Part shown: positions 1 through 9,000 of the stretch, piece by piece | Numbering within the stretch: position 1 is the first letter of the stretch | Layout of the letters: the number at the start of each line of letters is the position of its first letter | From: CAZVLE01 sp964627855 | GTDB taxonomy: Bacteria > Bacillota > Dethiobacteria > DTU022 | NCBI GenBank assembly: GCA_964627855.1 | Contig: CAZVLE010000153.1 | Coordinates: 1 to 64,000 of the forward strand | DNA length: 64,000 bases | Direction of reading: 5' to 3' | Position numbers and translations under genes: made by a program | Notes under the pieces: model-generated | Seen by the model: the letters and a program-made list of their open reading frames with translations, nothing else | Told to the model about the DNA's origin: nothing | Database searches by the model: none

Positions 1-401
1 TAGCGCTTGTTTTCAGTCTGCTTATTGCGATTATGGCCCTGGCCAATAATGAGACGATAACTGTCAGTTATATATTTGGGCGATCTGATGTTTCTTTGAT
101 TTTACTGATCCTCGGATCTGCTTTTACCGGTGCTCTTGTGATGGGACTTTTCAGTCTCTTTCGCAGCATACGTTCTGCCTTTGCCTTTCGCCAGCTGCGC
201 AATCAACAGGATGAGCTGCAAAAAAGAATTGATACCCTCGAAGTAGAAAAAACATTTCTTGAGGCAGAACTGAACCGGGCTATCTCGGTCGGTGAAAGCA
301 ATCTGTTCTCCGAAGAAGAAGTGGAAGAGGAACCCACCCGGGAAGCAGAAGCATTGCCTGACAAAACAGATCAGGAAGAGGCGGAAGAAGAGCCTTCATG
401 A
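1..401 (+). CDS. LapA-domain membrane protein (5' partial)
   Basis: The reading frame is open from base 3 with no start in the window, so the gene begins upstream. The visible part opens in the middle of a hydrophobic segment, followed by ANNETITVSYIFG and a second hydrophobic stretch (LILLILGSAFTGALVMG). This two-helix layout around an N-x-x-x-V/T-V loop is typical of the LapA (DUF1049) family. A basic coiled-coil-like region (RQLRNQQDELQKRIDTLE) and a very acidic Glu-rich tail follow. In Bacillota such proteins often precede recJ. Their function is not established, so only a membrane-anchored cytoplasmic coiled coil can be claimed. The stop overlaps the recJ start (ATGA), which implies translational coupling. 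Confidence 0.7.
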   Translation, partial: ALVFSLLIAIMALANNETITVSYIFGRSDVSLILLILGSAFTGALVMGLFSLFRSIRSAFAFRQLRNQQDELQKRIDTLEVEKTFLEAELNRAISVGESNLFSEEEVEEEPTREAEALPDKTDQEEAEEEPS

Positions 402-2821
402 GCTTGACTGGCAAAGTCTGGATCTGGCCCGATCATGATCCCGATCCGGCAGGTAAATTGGCCGCGGAACTCAATCTTTCAGCTGCCCTGGCCCAACTGC
501 TGATTAACCGAGAAATAACAAATTGCAGTCAGGCCAGGACTTTCCTCTCTCCCAACAAGGGCGGTTTGCATTCGCCGTGGCTGTTGCTGGGCATGAAGCA
601 GGCAGTAGAGAGATTAACGAAAGCTCTCCGGCAGAAGGAAAGAATTATCATTCATGGCGATTATGATGCTGATGGTATTGCAGCAACAGCAATCCTTGTA
701 GAAACCTTGCATATGCTGGGTGGAGATGTCGATTATTACCTGCCCAGCCGTTTTGCTGAAGGTTATGGACTTCATATTGAGGCTATTAAAAATTTCCATA
801 AATCAGGTTTTTCTCTTGTTTTAACTGTTGACTGTGGAATCAATGCTGTCGATGAAGTTGCCTATGCCTCGAAAATCGGCCTTGATATGATTATTACCGA
901 CCACCACCAACCCCTGGCTGTTCCCTGCGAGGCGATTGCCGTTGTCAACCCCCTGCAGCAGGATTGTTTATATCCATTTAAAGCACTTTCAGGTGCAGGC
1001 ATCGCTTTAAAGATGGCCCAGGCTTTAATGGAAGATGCGGGATATCCATTTCCAGAAGAGCTTCTGGACCTGGCTGCACTAGGTACTGCGGCAGATGTGG
1101 TGCCCCTGGTTGATGAAAACCGGGTCATTCTTTCCAGCGGTCTCGAGATCCTGCGCAGCCTGCAGCGGACTGGATTTAAGGCTTTGGTGGAAACTGTCAG
1201 TCTCGACCAAGCCAGGATCAACAGCTGGGCCCTGGCGTTTATTATTGCCCCTTCTGTCAATGCTGCCGGTCGCATGGGCGAGGCCCTTCCCGCGGCACAG
1301 CTGCTCCTCGAAAACGATATCGACAAAGCAAGGGAACTGGCAATACACTTGCACCAGGCCAACCTTATGCGCCGCACTACTGAGCAAAAGATTTTTGTTG
1401 AAGCCGAAGAAAAAGCCTCTGAACTGCTCTCCAGGGATGATAAGAAAGCTCTCGTCCTGGCCGGTGAAGGCTGGCACCATGGTGTAATCGGTATTGTTGC
1501 CTCTCGCCTGGTCGAAAGATTTAACCGTCCGGTTGCCCTGGTTGCCCTGGAAGAAGGGGAGGGACGTGGTTCGGCTCGCAGCATTCCCGGTTTTGATATT
1601 ACAGCAGCCCTGGCAGACTCCTCTTTTTTGCTGGAGCAATTTGGCGGGCATGAACAGGCAGCCGGGTTTACAGTTAAAGAGTTTAATATTGGCAAACTGG
1701 CAGAAAACATAGAAGCATATTCCACGAGCAACCTCCCCGGGGATATATTTAAGGCGAATCTGAAGCTGGAGGTAGAGCTTGAAGACCCGGAGATAAACCT
1801 GGAACTAGCCACTGAGCTGGAGCAACTGGAGCCTTATGGTATGGCCAATCCTGCTCCGCTTCTGGGCAGCAAACGCTGGCAGATTCAGTCATGGCGCCTG
1901 GTTGGTTCAGATAAGCGACACCTGAAACTGATTTTAAAAAAAGGTGACCGCTGTCTAGAGCCGATCTTTTTTTCCGGAGCATCTACTGAGGCAATGCTTG
2001 AACAGGGTCGTCTGGTTGATCTGGCATTTAAATTAAAAAAAGGCAATTTCCGGGGAAAAGATACGCTGGAAGTTGAACTGCGCGATCTGAGCTATAGTGA
2101 CACCTGTTCTATCGATCAGGTTTCAATAATCGATCGCAGAGGTAGCGGTGAGCGTTGTAAAATATTACAGCGGATCCTGAGGTCAGACAATAAGAGGCCA
2201 CTTGTTTATATTTCCACGCTGGCTCGATTAAAAAAATTAGAAAGCAGTATTGGCAAAGATCAAAACCTCTATTTTGTTACCGGTGCTGCTAATAGTAGAA
2301 AAAACAGCTTACCGGCAGCTTTTCGTACAATCGTCTTCTATGACTTGCCGTTCCATGACGAAATACTGAAATTATTATTCAAGCAGAAGGGTGACCCGCA
2401 ATGTCTGACCTGCCATCTTCTTTATGATAGTAGTGATCTGAGGCGAAACAATCTGCTTCTTGATCACTCCCTGCCGACGGCTGAACAGCTGGAACAAGTG
2501 GTGATTACATTGTCTGAAAAAGAGCAGCATGATGTCGATAATGGTTCCCTGGCGACTCACCTGGAGGAGATTCTCGGTTTCAAACCTGCGGCAAGTTATT
2601 ACGATCGCACCCTGAAGATACTTACCGAAAGTGGCATACTAAAGGACAATAGGCTTGTCCTTGATCAATATTGGGTGAAACGGCCATTGCCTGGACGATT
2701 TGAGCAATCTGTTACTTTTCAGGCTGCAAAAGAGTTACGAAACAGCTGTGATAGTCTACAGAAACTGCTGCTCGACGATAATCTGGAAGAGATTGCCTCT
2801 TTTTTCAAAAAGCTTACCTGA
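398..2821 (+). CDS. recJ: Single-stranded-DNA-specific exonuclease RecJ
   Basis: RecJ is a 5'-to-3' single-strand DNA exonuclease of recombination and mismatch repair. The DHH-family signature is clear: HGDYDADG near residue 86 and DHHQ near residue 168, which supply metal-binding Asp/His residues. They are followed by a DHHA1 region (GGHEQAAGF near 412) and an OB-type domain. At 807 residues it is of the long Bacillota type, which carries an extra C-terminal domain of unclear role. The ATG overlaps the stop of the upstream LapA-domain gene by four bases. In many relatives apt lies between recJ and rel. Here apt is absent and a foldback mobile element occupies the gap. Confidence 0.95.
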   Translation: MSLTGKVWIWPDHDPDPAGKLAAELNLSAALAQLLINREITNCSQARTFLSPNKGGLHSPWLLLGMKQAVERLTKALRQKERIIIHGDYDADGIAATAILVETLHMLGGDVDYYLPSRFAEGYGLHIEAIKNFHKSGFSLVLTVDCGINAVDEVAYASKIGLDMIITDHHQPLAVPCEAIAVVNPLQQDCLYPFKALSGAGIALKMAQALMEDAGYPFPEELLDLAALGTAADVVPLVDENRVILSSGLEILRSLQRTGFKALVETVSLDQARINSWALAFIIAPSVNAAGRMGEALPAAQLLLENDIDKARELAIHLHQANLMRRTTEQKIFVEAEEKASELLSRDDKKALVLAGEGWHHGVIGIVASRLVERFNRPVALVALEEGEGRGSARSIPGFDITAALADSSFLLEQFGGHEQAAGFTVKEFNIGKLAENIEAYSTSNLPGDIFKANLKLEVELEDPEINLELATELEQLEPYGMANPAPLLGSKRWQIQSWRLVGSDKRHLKLILKKGDRCLEPIFFSGASTEAMLEQGRLVDLAFKLKKGNFRGKDTLEVELRDLSYSDTCSIDQVSIIDRRGSGERCKILQRILRSDNKRPLVYISTLARLKKLESSIGKDQNLYFVTGAANSRKNSLPAAFRTIVFYDLPFHDEILKLLFKQKGDPQCLTCHLLYDSSDLRRNNLLLDHSLPTAEQLEQVVITLSEKEQHDVDNGSLATHLEEILGFKPAASYYDRTLKILTESGILKDNRLVLDQYWVKRPLPGRFEQSVTFQAAKELRNSCDSLQKLLLDDNLEEIASFFKKLT

Positions 2822-2871
2822 TCATAGAGTCGTGCTATAGTATTCAAAAGGTTTTTTTAGTATTATAGATC

Positions 2872-3018
2872 GTAACTGCTCAGCTATAGTTTAAGTGTAC
2901 GGCTGTTCCAAGGTGCCCGGTCTGCCCATACACTTGAGTCGCTCCTACGAATTTATGGGCAGCGAGGATACCTTGGAAGGGGTAATCATTATTGTCATAT
3001 TACAGACTGAGTGGTTAC
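2872..3018 (+). mobile_element. Foldback MITE, copy A (IS66-like ends)
   Basis: A 147-bp element between recJ and rel. It starts GTAACTGCTCAG and ends with the imperfect inverse CTGAGTGGTTAC. It is flanked by near-identical 8-bp direct repeats, tatagatc (2864-2871) and tataggtc (3019-3026). Internally TTCCAAGGT...CTGCCCATA on the left pairs with TATGGGCAG...ACCTTGGAA on the right, so the element folds into a long hairpin. It has no coding capacity. Related copies lie at 5757, 31174, 43670 and 49506. This is the best template for the intact family member. IS66-family elements are known for GTAA termini and 8-bp target duplications; assignment to that family is an inference. Confidence 0.8.
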
Positions 3019-3095
3019 TATAGGTCTTGATAACTACTGGAAAGTCTTCTGTGATCTGTTCCAGAATTATATTATTCCATGAGGATTGCTGATAG

Positions 3096-5288
3096 ATGGT
3101 GGTAAAAGAAAAAAAACTTGGGGAGCTTAAGAAAAAGATCCGGCGCTATTTTCCGGATCTTGAAGATTGGGCTTTAGTTGAAAAAGCATACAGCTATGCG
3201 CTTCAAGCTCATTCAGGTCAGTTACGGGAATCCGGCGATTCATATATTATCCACCCTCTTGGCGTGGTGATGATTCTGGCCGAACTCGAGCTCGATCTTG
3301 TTACGATTATTGCCGGGCTGTTGCATGATGTTGTTGAGGACACCGATAAGAGCCTTGAAGATATCCGAGCTGAATTTGGTGAAGAAGTGGCTGTCCTCGT
3401 AGACGGTGTTACAAAATTAAGCCGCCTTGATTTTACATCCAAGGAAGAGCACCAGGCAGAGACCTTGCGTAAAATGTTCATAGCCATGGCCCAGGATATC
3501 CGCGTGGTTTTGATTAAACTCGCTGACAGAACTCATAATTTACGCACATTGCGCTATCTGAATACTCACAAGCAAAAAGAAATTGCCAGGGAAACGCTCG
3601 AAATTTATGCCCCGCTTGCTCACCGCCTCGGTATTTATATGATCAAGTGGGAGCTCGAAGATCTCGCCTTTCGTTATATGCAACCATCAGAATATTTTCA
3701 GCTGGTTGATAAGCTCGCAAAAAAAAGAAAAGAACGCGAACACTTCATCAACCGGATCATTTGGGTCCTCCAGGATAACCTTTCCGAAGCATCCATCGAG
3801 GCTGAGATTCAGGGGCGGCCGAAGCACCTCTTCAGTATCTATAATAAAATGAAGACCCAGGGTAAAGATTTAAACGAAATATATGATCTCACCGCTGTTC
3901 GGATCATTGTTGACTCGGTAAAGGACTGCTATCACACCCTTGGTATTGTTCATACTATCTGGAAGCCCATACCGGGCCGCTTTAAAGATTTTATTGCCAT
4001 GCCTAAGCCAAACATGTATCAGTCACTTCATACTACTGTCTTCGCAGCAGAGAATGAGCTGGCCGAAATTCAGATCAGAACCTGGGACATGCACCGCACT
4101 GCCGAATATGGTATCGCCGCTCACTGGCGTTACAAGGAAAAAGTGAAAGATTCTGGTGAACTCGATGATAAACTGACCTGGTTGCGCCAGCTGCTGGAGT
4201 GGCAGCATGACTATCGTGATGCCCGGGAATTCATTAAAGATTTAAAGGGAGACCTTTTTACTGACGAGGTTTTTGTATTTACTCCCAAAGGTGATGTTAT
4301 CGATTTGCCGGCCGGTTCGGTTACCCTTGACTTTGCCTATAAAATTCACACTGACATAGGTAATCACTGTACAGGAGCCCGGGTTAACGGCCGTCTGGTT
4401 CCCCTTGATTATCAGCTAAAAACCGGTGATATGGTCGAAGTGGTTACTGCCAAACAGGGATCACCTAGTCGTGACTGGCTAAAAATTGTCAAGACCTCTC
4501 ATGCTAAAAATAAAATTCGCACCTGGTTTAAAAAAGAACGCAGAGAAGAAAATATTGAAAAAGGGCGCGAAATGATCGAGCGTGAGATTAAACGTATAAA
4601 TGTAGAACAGCGCATCATGCTTAAAAGCGACCTTCTTGAAGAGGTGGGTCGCTCTTTCAACCTGATGACGGTTGAAGACATTTATGCAGCCATTGGTTAT
4701 GGTGGCATCTCGGTTCACCAGGTTATCAGCCGCCTTCGTGAAGAATACAGGCGAAAAAAACCGGATAGTGCTACGGATGATCAGGAACCTGCTTTGAAAA
4801 CGATTAAGCAGCGGACCGAAACAACTCCCGGTGTTGCTATTCAGGGTATGGATGGACTGCTCATACGTGTAGCCCGTTGTTGTAACCCTGTTCCCGGGGA
4901 TGATATTATCGGTTTTATTACCAGGGGGCGGGGGGTATCAGTGCATCGCCGTGATTGTCCCAACCTGACCCACTATAATAAAAAAGGCGAAGAGGGGCGG
5001 CTCCTTGAAGCGACCTGGGACAATATAGAGGGCACATCATATCCTGTTGAAATAGAAATTAGCGCCAATGACCGCAAGCATTTGCTGGCAGATATCATGA
5101 CATCACTTAACGAGAGCAGAATTGAAATAAATGCAGTTTCAGCACGAACAGATAAGAATCGCAATGCAACCATCCATATGACTATGGTGGTGCGTGATCA
5201 GGTTCACCTGGATCAGATTATGAGTAAGATAAAAAAAATCAAAGATGTATTTACAGTTCGTCGTTATGTATACGGTTCAGGCAGTTAA
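3096..5288 (+). CDS. rel: Bifunctional (p)ppGpp synthetase/hydrolase Rel
   Basis: Makes and degrades the alarmone (p)ppGpp in the stringent response. Domains in order: HD hydrolase (HDVVEDT near residue 77, then KLADRTHNLRTL); synthetase (YDLTAVRIIV, and RFKDFIAMPKPNMYQSLHTT near 295); TGS (VFVFTPKGDVIDLPAG near 391); a Cys/His-containing segment (RCCNPVPGDDI...HRRDCPN); and a C-terminal ACT domain. The RFKD motif is the RXKD form associated with bifunctional enzymes rather than the EXDD of synthetase-only RelA. The 730-residue length is normal. The ATG follows a weak TGAGGA site. A MITE lies immediately upstream, so the native promoter region has been remodelled. Confidence 0.96.
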   Translation: MVVKEKKLGELKKKIRRYFPDLEDWALVEKAYSYALQAHSGQLRESGDSYIIHPLGVVMILAELELDLVTIIAGLLHDVVEDTDKSLEDIRAEFGEEVAVLVDGVTKLSRLDFTSKEEHQAETLRKMFIAMAQDIRVVLIKLADRTHNLRTLRYLNTHKQKEIARETLEIYAPLAHRLGIYMIKWELEDLAFRYMQPSEYFQLVDKLAKKRKEREHFINRIIWVLQDNLSEASIEAEIQGRPKHLFSIYNKMKTQGKDLNEIYDLTAVRIIVDSVKDCYHTLGIVHTIWKPIPGRFKDFIAMPKPNMYQSLHTTVFAAENELAEIQIRTWDMHRTAEYGIAAHWRYKEKVKDSGELDDKLTWLRQLLEWQHDYRDAREFIKDLKGDLFTDEVFVFTPKGDVIDLPAGSVTLDFAYKIHTDIGNHCTGARVNGRLVPLDYQLKTGDMVEVVTAKQGSPSRDWLKIVKTSHAKNKIRTWFKKERREENIEKGREMIEREIKRINVEQRIMLKSDLLEEVGRSFNLMTVEDIYAAIGYGGISVHQVISRLREEYRRKKPDSATDDQEPALKTIKQRTETTPGVAIQGMDGLLIRVARCCNPVPGDDIIGFITRGRGVSVHRRDCPNLTHYNKKGEEGRLLEATWDNIEGTSYPVEIEISANDRKHLLADIMTSLNESRIEINAVSARTDKNRNATIHMTMVVRDQVHLDQIMSKIKKIKDVFTVRRYVYGSGS

Positions 5289-5310
5289 TTGTGGTTAAGG
5301 AGAATAATTA

Positions 5311-5760
5311 ATGAGGGCGGTTATCCAGAGGGTTCATCAGGCTAGAGTAGATGTTGAGGGGAAAACAGTGGGCCAGATTGGTCCGGGTCTGGTGGTTTTT
5401 CTCGGTGTAGGCAGAGAAGATCGGCATGAAGACTGCGACTACATTGCCGGTAAGATTGCCGGATTAAGGATATTTGAAGATGCTGCAGGGTTGATGAATT
5501 TATCAGTTCAGGATTGTAATGGCTCAATACTGGCCATATCTCAGTTTACGCTATATGGAGATTGCCGCAAAGGAAGACGCCCCGGTTTTTCTGCCGCCGC
5601 ACCTCCCGGAGAAGCCGAAAAACTATACGATTATTTTTGCACAGCATTGCGCAATAAAGGTATTAACGTGGCTACCGGCTGTTTCCGGGCGACAATGCGT
5701 ATTATGGTTGATAACGATGGGCCGGTAACTATATTAATGGATAGCAATAAACTTTGGTAA
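5311..5760 (+). CDS. dtd: D-aminoacyl-tRNA deacylase
   Basis: Hydrolyses D-amino acids mischarged on tRNA. Family marks are MRAVIQRV at the N-terminus, the catalytic-site motif [17 protein letters not shown] near residue 76, and NDGPVTI near 133. At 149 residues it is full length. It has a good AAGGAG ribosome site and sits just downstream of rel, the common rel-dtd pair. The last codons are odd: the final TGG straddles the boundary of a mobile element and the stop TAA belongs to the element. Removing the element and one copy of its target duplication would give Lys-Leu-Tyr-stop instead of the present Lys-Leu-Trp-stop. Confidence 0.96.
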   Translation: MRAVIQRVHQARVDVEGKTVGQIGPGLVVFLGVGREDRHEDCDYIAGKIAGLRIFEDAAGLMNLSVQDCNGSILAISQFTLYGDCRKGRRPGFSAAAPPGEAEKLYDYFCTALRNKGINVATGCFRATMRIMVDNDGPVTILMDSNKLW

Positions 5761-6036
5761 CTGCACAGCTATAGTTTAAGTGTGCGGCTGTTCCAAGGTG
5801 TCCGGGCTGCCCATACACTTAAGTCGCAGTAAGTAAAAGCAGTTCAGCCGGAGTTTTCGCCGCCTTCCCTCAACAATCGTCATTCTGACTAGATTTCGGC
5901 GTGATGCATCCGGCATCACGGCCGGCGAAACTCTCCGGCTTCATCGACCACTTAAGCTGCTCCTACGAATTTATGGGCAGCGCGGATACCTTGGAAGGGG
6001 CAATTATTATTGTCATATTCCATACTGAGCAGTTAC
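5757..6036 (+). mobile_element. Foldback MITE, copy B, with nested insertion
   Basis: This 280-bp element fills almost the whole 316-bp gap between dtd and hisS-aspS. Ends are GTAACTGCACAG and CTGAGCAGTTAC. Flanking 8-bp repeats are aaactttg (5749-5756) and aaacttta (6037-6044). The outer arms match copy A (TTCCAAGGT, CTGCCCATA and their inverses), but the apical loop is interrupted by about 133 bp of unrelated palindromic DNA (5824-5956). The element supplies the dtd stop codon at its left edge. Confidence 0.8.
5824..5956. repeat. Nested palindromic (REP-like) insertion inside MITE copy B
   Basis: The block is absent from copies A and C and is bounded by direct repeats CACTTAAG at 5816-5823 and 5949-5956. 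It contains two concentric inverted repeats. The outer arms are AGCCGGAGTTTTCGCCG (5846-5862) and CGGCGAAACTCTCCGGCT (5923-5940). The inner hairpin is GTGATGC-ATCCG-GCATCAC (5901-5919). GC-rich nested hairpins of this size resemble REP/BIME units, but no transposase is visible and the class cannot be proved from one copy. Confidence 0.6.
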
Positions 6037-6076
6037 AAACTTTATTAGCTTTAAGCAACCGGAGAGGAGAAAAAAT

Positions 6077-9000
6077 ATGAATTACAAGGCACCACGCGGA
6101 ACACGTGATATCTTACCGGACGAGGCAATTAAATGGCGATTTCTGGAGGAGCGCTTCAGAAATTTTTGCAACCTCTACGGTTTTGGAGAGATTCGCACCC
6201 CTATTTTTGAGCAGACTGAACTTTTTGTGCGCAGCGTTGGAGAAGATAGCGATATAGTTTCCAAGGAAATGTATTCATTTAAAGATCGGAGCGGACGTGA
6301 CCTGACGCTGCGCCCTGAGTTGACAGCAGCAGTGGCTCGTGCCTACCTGGAGCATAACCTGAAAGAACAGCCCCAACCGGTCAAGCTTTACTACAACGGG
6401 CCAATGTTTCGTTATGATCGCCCTCAGGCCGGCCGCTATCGTCAGTTTCACCAGTTTGGCCTGGAAATATTTGGTGCGGAAAATGCTGTTGCCGATGCAG
6501 AAATCATAACTTTTTGCTATCATTTCTTTGATTCGCTCCAGATAGCTGATCTTTCAATCGAACTAAACAGCGTCGGTTGCCCTGTTTGCCGCCCCCGTTT
6601 TCGCGATGTTTTAATGCCCTATTTGGAGGGAATCGAAAAAGATCTCTGTAACGATTGTGTTAAGCGTTATAGGAATAATCCATTACGCGTTCTTGATTGC
6701 AAGCTTGAAAGCTGTCAGATGGGAATTGTAGGGGCGCCAAAAATGGTCGAGCATCTTTGTGCAGATTGTGATTATCACTTTGCAATGCTAAAAAACCTGC
6801 TGACCCGATTGGCAGTGCCTTACAACCTTAACAACAGGCTTGTTCGTGGCCTTGATTATTATACCAGGACTGCATTTGAAGTCGTTGCCGGTGGTAAAGG
6901 TGCCCAGGCTTCTTTATGTGGTGGTGGTCGCTATGACAACCTGGTAGAACAATGCGGCGGACCTCATACACCCGGGGTAGGTGTGGCCTTTGGAATAGAA
7001 AGAATCATGTTGACCATGGATTGGACCAGGCAGGTTTTGGAAGGCAGACCAAGAGTTTTTATTGCCACTGCCGGGGCTGGTCTTGAAGCAGAAGCTCTCA
7101 TCTTGGCTTCCGAGCTACGCAGGCTGCATATAGCTGCTGAAACAGAGATGCTGGAGCGTAGCCTGAAAGCCCAGATGAAATATGCCGGCAGACGGGGTTA
7201 CAAATATGTGGTAATTATTGGCGAGGATGAGTTGGCAGGTGGTTTGGTAACCCTGCGTGATATGGAAAGCGGTGAGCAGCAAGAACTTGTACGCCAGGCT
7301 TTGCTGGATATGTTAGCGGGCAATGAAGTTGGTGTCGCTCAAAAAATTCAACTGTCTCAGGGGGCTGAAGTCTCCCTCCCTCCCGGTGGTCAGCCCACAC
7401 TAAAAAGTCACTACTGCGGCTTGCTGGGGCCGGACCTTGTGCATAAAAAAATTAGGCTGTCCGGTTGGGTTAGCAGGAGGCGGGATCATGGTGGGCTGAT
7501 CTTTATAGACTTAAGAGATCGTAGTGGTATTATGCAGCTTGTTTTTGATCAACAATGTGGAACAGAATTGTTCCGGCAGGCGGAAACCCTGCGCAATGAA
7601 TACGTGATTTCTGTTGAAGGTGAAATTGTCAGGAGAGCGGAAGAAAATCTCAATCCCAGCCTGCCCACCGGTGAGATAGAGATGCGTGTTGCCGCTATGG
7701 ATATTTTAAATGCCTCGAAAACACCGCCATTCTATATTGAGGATGATCTTAAGGTTGATGAAAACATTCGTCTCCGCTACCGCTATCTCGATTTAAGGCG
7801 TCCTGAAATGATTGAACGCCTTCAGTTAAGACACCGGTCTGTGAAGCTGGTGCGTGATTATATGAATCGTTTCGACTTCTTAGAGGTAGAAACTCCAATG
7901 CTAACCCGCAGTACCCCTGAAGGGGCGAGGGACTACTTGGTACCCAGCCGTTTGCAGCCGGGTTCTTTCTATGCTTTGCCTCAATCACCACAACTTTTTA
8001 AACAACTTCTGATGGTTAGCGGGCTAGAAAGATATTTTCAAATTGTTCGCTGTTTTCGTGATGAAGACTTGAGGGCTGATCGTCAACCCGAGTTTACCCA
8101 GATTGATGTGGAAACTTCTTTCTTCGGCAGTGATAATCTCTTTGCATTGATTGAGGGCATGGTTACTGAACTATGGCGAGAGATTCATGGCATTGAGCTT
8201 AAACTGCCCTTCCAACGGATGCCCTATCGGGAAGCCATGAATCGCTTTGGGTCAGATAAACCTGATCTACGCTATGCCATGGAATTGAAGGATTTGGCAG
8301 ATCTGGCTGCTAAGAGCTCCTTTAAAGTATTTCTCACTGCATTAGAAAATGGAGGTTCAGTCAAAGGCCTCTGCGTACGGGGTGGCAGCAGGATGAGTCG
8401 CAAAGATCTTGATGATCTGACTCTTTTGGCGCGACAGCTCGGGGCTAAAGGGCTTGCCTGGACCTTTATCGAGGCTGAGGGCTGGCGCTCACCTATCGCC
8501 AAGTTTTTCGAACCACAATTGATGCAGTCTATCAACCGGGAAATGTCAGGTGAGCCAGGTGACTTGCTGCTTTTTGTAGCAGACAAATGGGAAATCAGTT
8601 GTCAGGTTCTAGGTCACCTGCGAAGGCAGCTCGCTCCCGATAGAGTCTCCCCCGATCCTGCTTTTCTCTGGGTGGTGGATTTCCCCCTCTTTCATTATGA
8701 CGAGGAAGAGCAGCGTTATGATTCCGATCATCATCCTTTTACTGCTCCCCGGTTTGAGGATCTGCCCTTTCTGGAAAGAGATCCCCTGTCAGTGCGTGCC
8801 CAGGCCTATGACCTTGTTTTAAACGGGGTTGAAATCGGTGGTGGCAGCACCCGGATTCATGATAGCCAGACACAAAAAGCTATTTTTAAACTTCTCGGTT
8901 TATCTGAAGAGGAAAGCATTGAGAAGTTTGGCTTTCTGCTTGAAGCGCTATCCTACGGTGCCCCCCCGCATGGTGGTATTGCTCTTGGCCTTGATCGTCT

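Noticed and set aside
862..1812. A 316-codon open frame on the minus strand opposite recJ
   Set aside because: It is antisense to conserved recJ sequence, is very rich in Ser and Arg as expected of a shadow frame, and has no recognisable domain or ribosome site.
5757..6036. CRISPR array or tRNA in the dtd-hisS gap
   Set aside because: The repeats are inverted, not regularly spaced direct repeats, and no cloverleaf can be drawn; the content is explained by a MITE with a nested palindrome.
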